15,494 nucleotides of DNA from Promethearchaeota archaeon (GTDB taxonomy: Archaea; Asgardarchaeota; Lokiarchaeia; Sigyniarchaeales; SOKP01), in assembly GCA_019057355.1 (NCBI GenBank), contig DXJM01000036.1, forward strand, positions 1 through 15,494, in the 5' to 3' direction. This document shows, piece after piece, positions 14,700 to 15,494 of the stretch (the stretch's first letter is position 1; each line of letters starts with the position of its first letter). The translations under genes and the position numbers were made by a program. The notes beneath the pieces are model-generated. The model ran no database searches. It worked only from the letters and a program-made list of their open reading frames with translations, and had not been told where the DNA came from.

Positions 14700-15494
14700 G
14701 TGGATAATTCATTAAAAATAATACTTTCGGGTCTCGATTATGCTGGTAAGACGAGTATTCTAACAGCACTTGATAGAAAATTCGATTTTGAGAAATATAT
14801 TGCAGAATTAAAGCCTACCATCAAGGTAGAATATAACAGGAGGAATTTTCTTGGATATTCCATATATATATGGGATATGGGAGGGCAAGAGCGATACCGG
14901 CAATTATATGAAAAAAATAAGGGAGCCTATTTTTCAGATACGAACCTCATCATTTATATCATTGACGTGCAAGACCCTGACCGTTTTGAATTATCACTAG
15001 AATATTTAGAAATGATCTTGTCTTACTTTCAAGAGGAGAAGATGGACGTCCCCCTCATATTAACCTTTCACAAATTCGATCCCGTGCTACGGGGCGATGA
15101 AGAAGTGAACGAGCGAATCATTGAATTAAGAGAGACCGTTTTTAAAAAATATCCCGACGTGAAAATACTCTTCCAGCAAACTTCAATTTATGATATAATT
15201 AGCATCGTCCAATTAATCTCGTACGCGCTCTCGGTGTTTGATAAGCAATTTTTTGAACTATCTAATCTCTTGGAGACGTATTTGGAAGAATTTGATTGCT
15301 ATTCTCTCATTCTTTTCGATGAAAACGGAATTATTTTAAGCGAGTTTTATTCCGAAGAAATAAACGCGGAATCGTACATCGCCCTCCTGGAATCTATAAA
15401 AGAACACTTATATCTCCTCAAGCGCATGAAGGAAGAAAGATACGAGGCTCAATATGATTTTACCTCTGTCGAGGATTCCCTCCTGTCGTACCTG
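14700..15494 (+). CDS. Rag/Gtr-like small GTPase with start of a C-terminal domain, partial at window end
   Basis: An open frame of 265 codons without stop reaches the window end. It starts at GTG 14700, with an in-frame TAA immediately before it. The G-domain (about 1-180) has P-loop GLDYAGKT (11-18), switch I Thr40 in KPTIKV, WDMGGQER (58-65) as G3, and HKFD (124-127) as G4. HKxD in place of NKxD, together with the Arf-like WDxGGQ, points to the Rag/Gtr branch. From about 183 on, the sequence (for example YSLILFDENGIILSEF) looks like a roadblock or longin-type alpha/beta domain, as Rag proteins have C-terminally. In eukaryotes Rags signal nutrient state at membranes; the archaeal role is unknown. 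The G-domain motifs look intact. This gene is the main reason to suspect an Asgard archaeon. Confidence 0.85.
   Translation, partial: MDNSLKIILSGLDYAGKTSILTALDRKFDFEKYIAELKPTIKVEYNRRNFLGYSIYIWDMGGQERYRQLYEKNKGAYFSDTNLIIYIIDVQDPDRFELSLEYLEMILSYFQEEKMDVPLILTFHKFDPVLRGDEEVNERIIELRETVFKKYPDVKILFQQTSIYDIISIVQLISYALSVFDKQFFELSNLLETYLEEFDCYSLILFDENGIILSEFYSEEINAESYIALLESIKEHLYLLKRMKEERYEAQYDFTSVEDSLLSYL

Overview
The window most likely comes from an archaeon, probably of the Asgard group. The archaeal case rests on TATA-box promoters close to start codons (some consistent with leaderless transcripts), an archaeal-type TrmI tRNA methyltransferase, an archaeal-type serine hydroxymethyltransferase and a conserved archaeal-style coiled-coil protein. 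The Asgard case rests mainly on the right edge, where a Rag/Gtr-like small GTPase is followed by what looks like the start of a roadblock/longin-type domain. The exact lineage cannot be read from this sequence.

Left part (1-4231): three plus-strand genes encode CARF-type proteins of the cyclic-oligoadenylate (cOA) signalling arm of type III CRISPR immunity. They are an NE0113-like putative ring nuclease with a winged-helix-like tail, a Csx1-like CARF-HEPN ribonuclease (R-x4-H motif), and a Cas02710/Csm6-like CARF-HEPN protein (R-x6-H motif). No cas10, csm/cmr, cas1/cas2 or CRISPR array is visible. The first two genes are very AT-rich compared with what follows. Gaps of 176 and 302 bases separate the three genes, and the 302-base gap contains inverted repeats and one CRISPR-repeat-like end.

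Middle (4261-8587): a GC-richer minus-strand orphan with a possible metal site; a 523-base gap with several inverted repeats and an operator-like palindrome; a cytosolic, inhibitory-type serpin with a predicted Lys at P1; an ArsB/NhaD/SLC13-like ion-transporter-superfamily permease; and a CGGC-domain cysteine-rich protein. The last two are adjacent and co-directional and may both handle metals or oxyanions, which is inference.

Right part (8839-15494): mostly housekeeping and uncharacterised genes. These are glyA (minus), a long coiled-coil protein (minus), a divergently transcribed trmI, an orphan basic protein (minus), a YjbQ-family protein, two small putative genes, a C-terminal zinc-ribbon protein, and the Rag-like GTPase that runs off the window end. 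The most interesting content is the cluster of predicted cOA-responsive on-switches (two HEPN RNases) and off-switch (ring nuclease) without its effector complex, the intracellular serpin, and the eukaryote-like GTPase.
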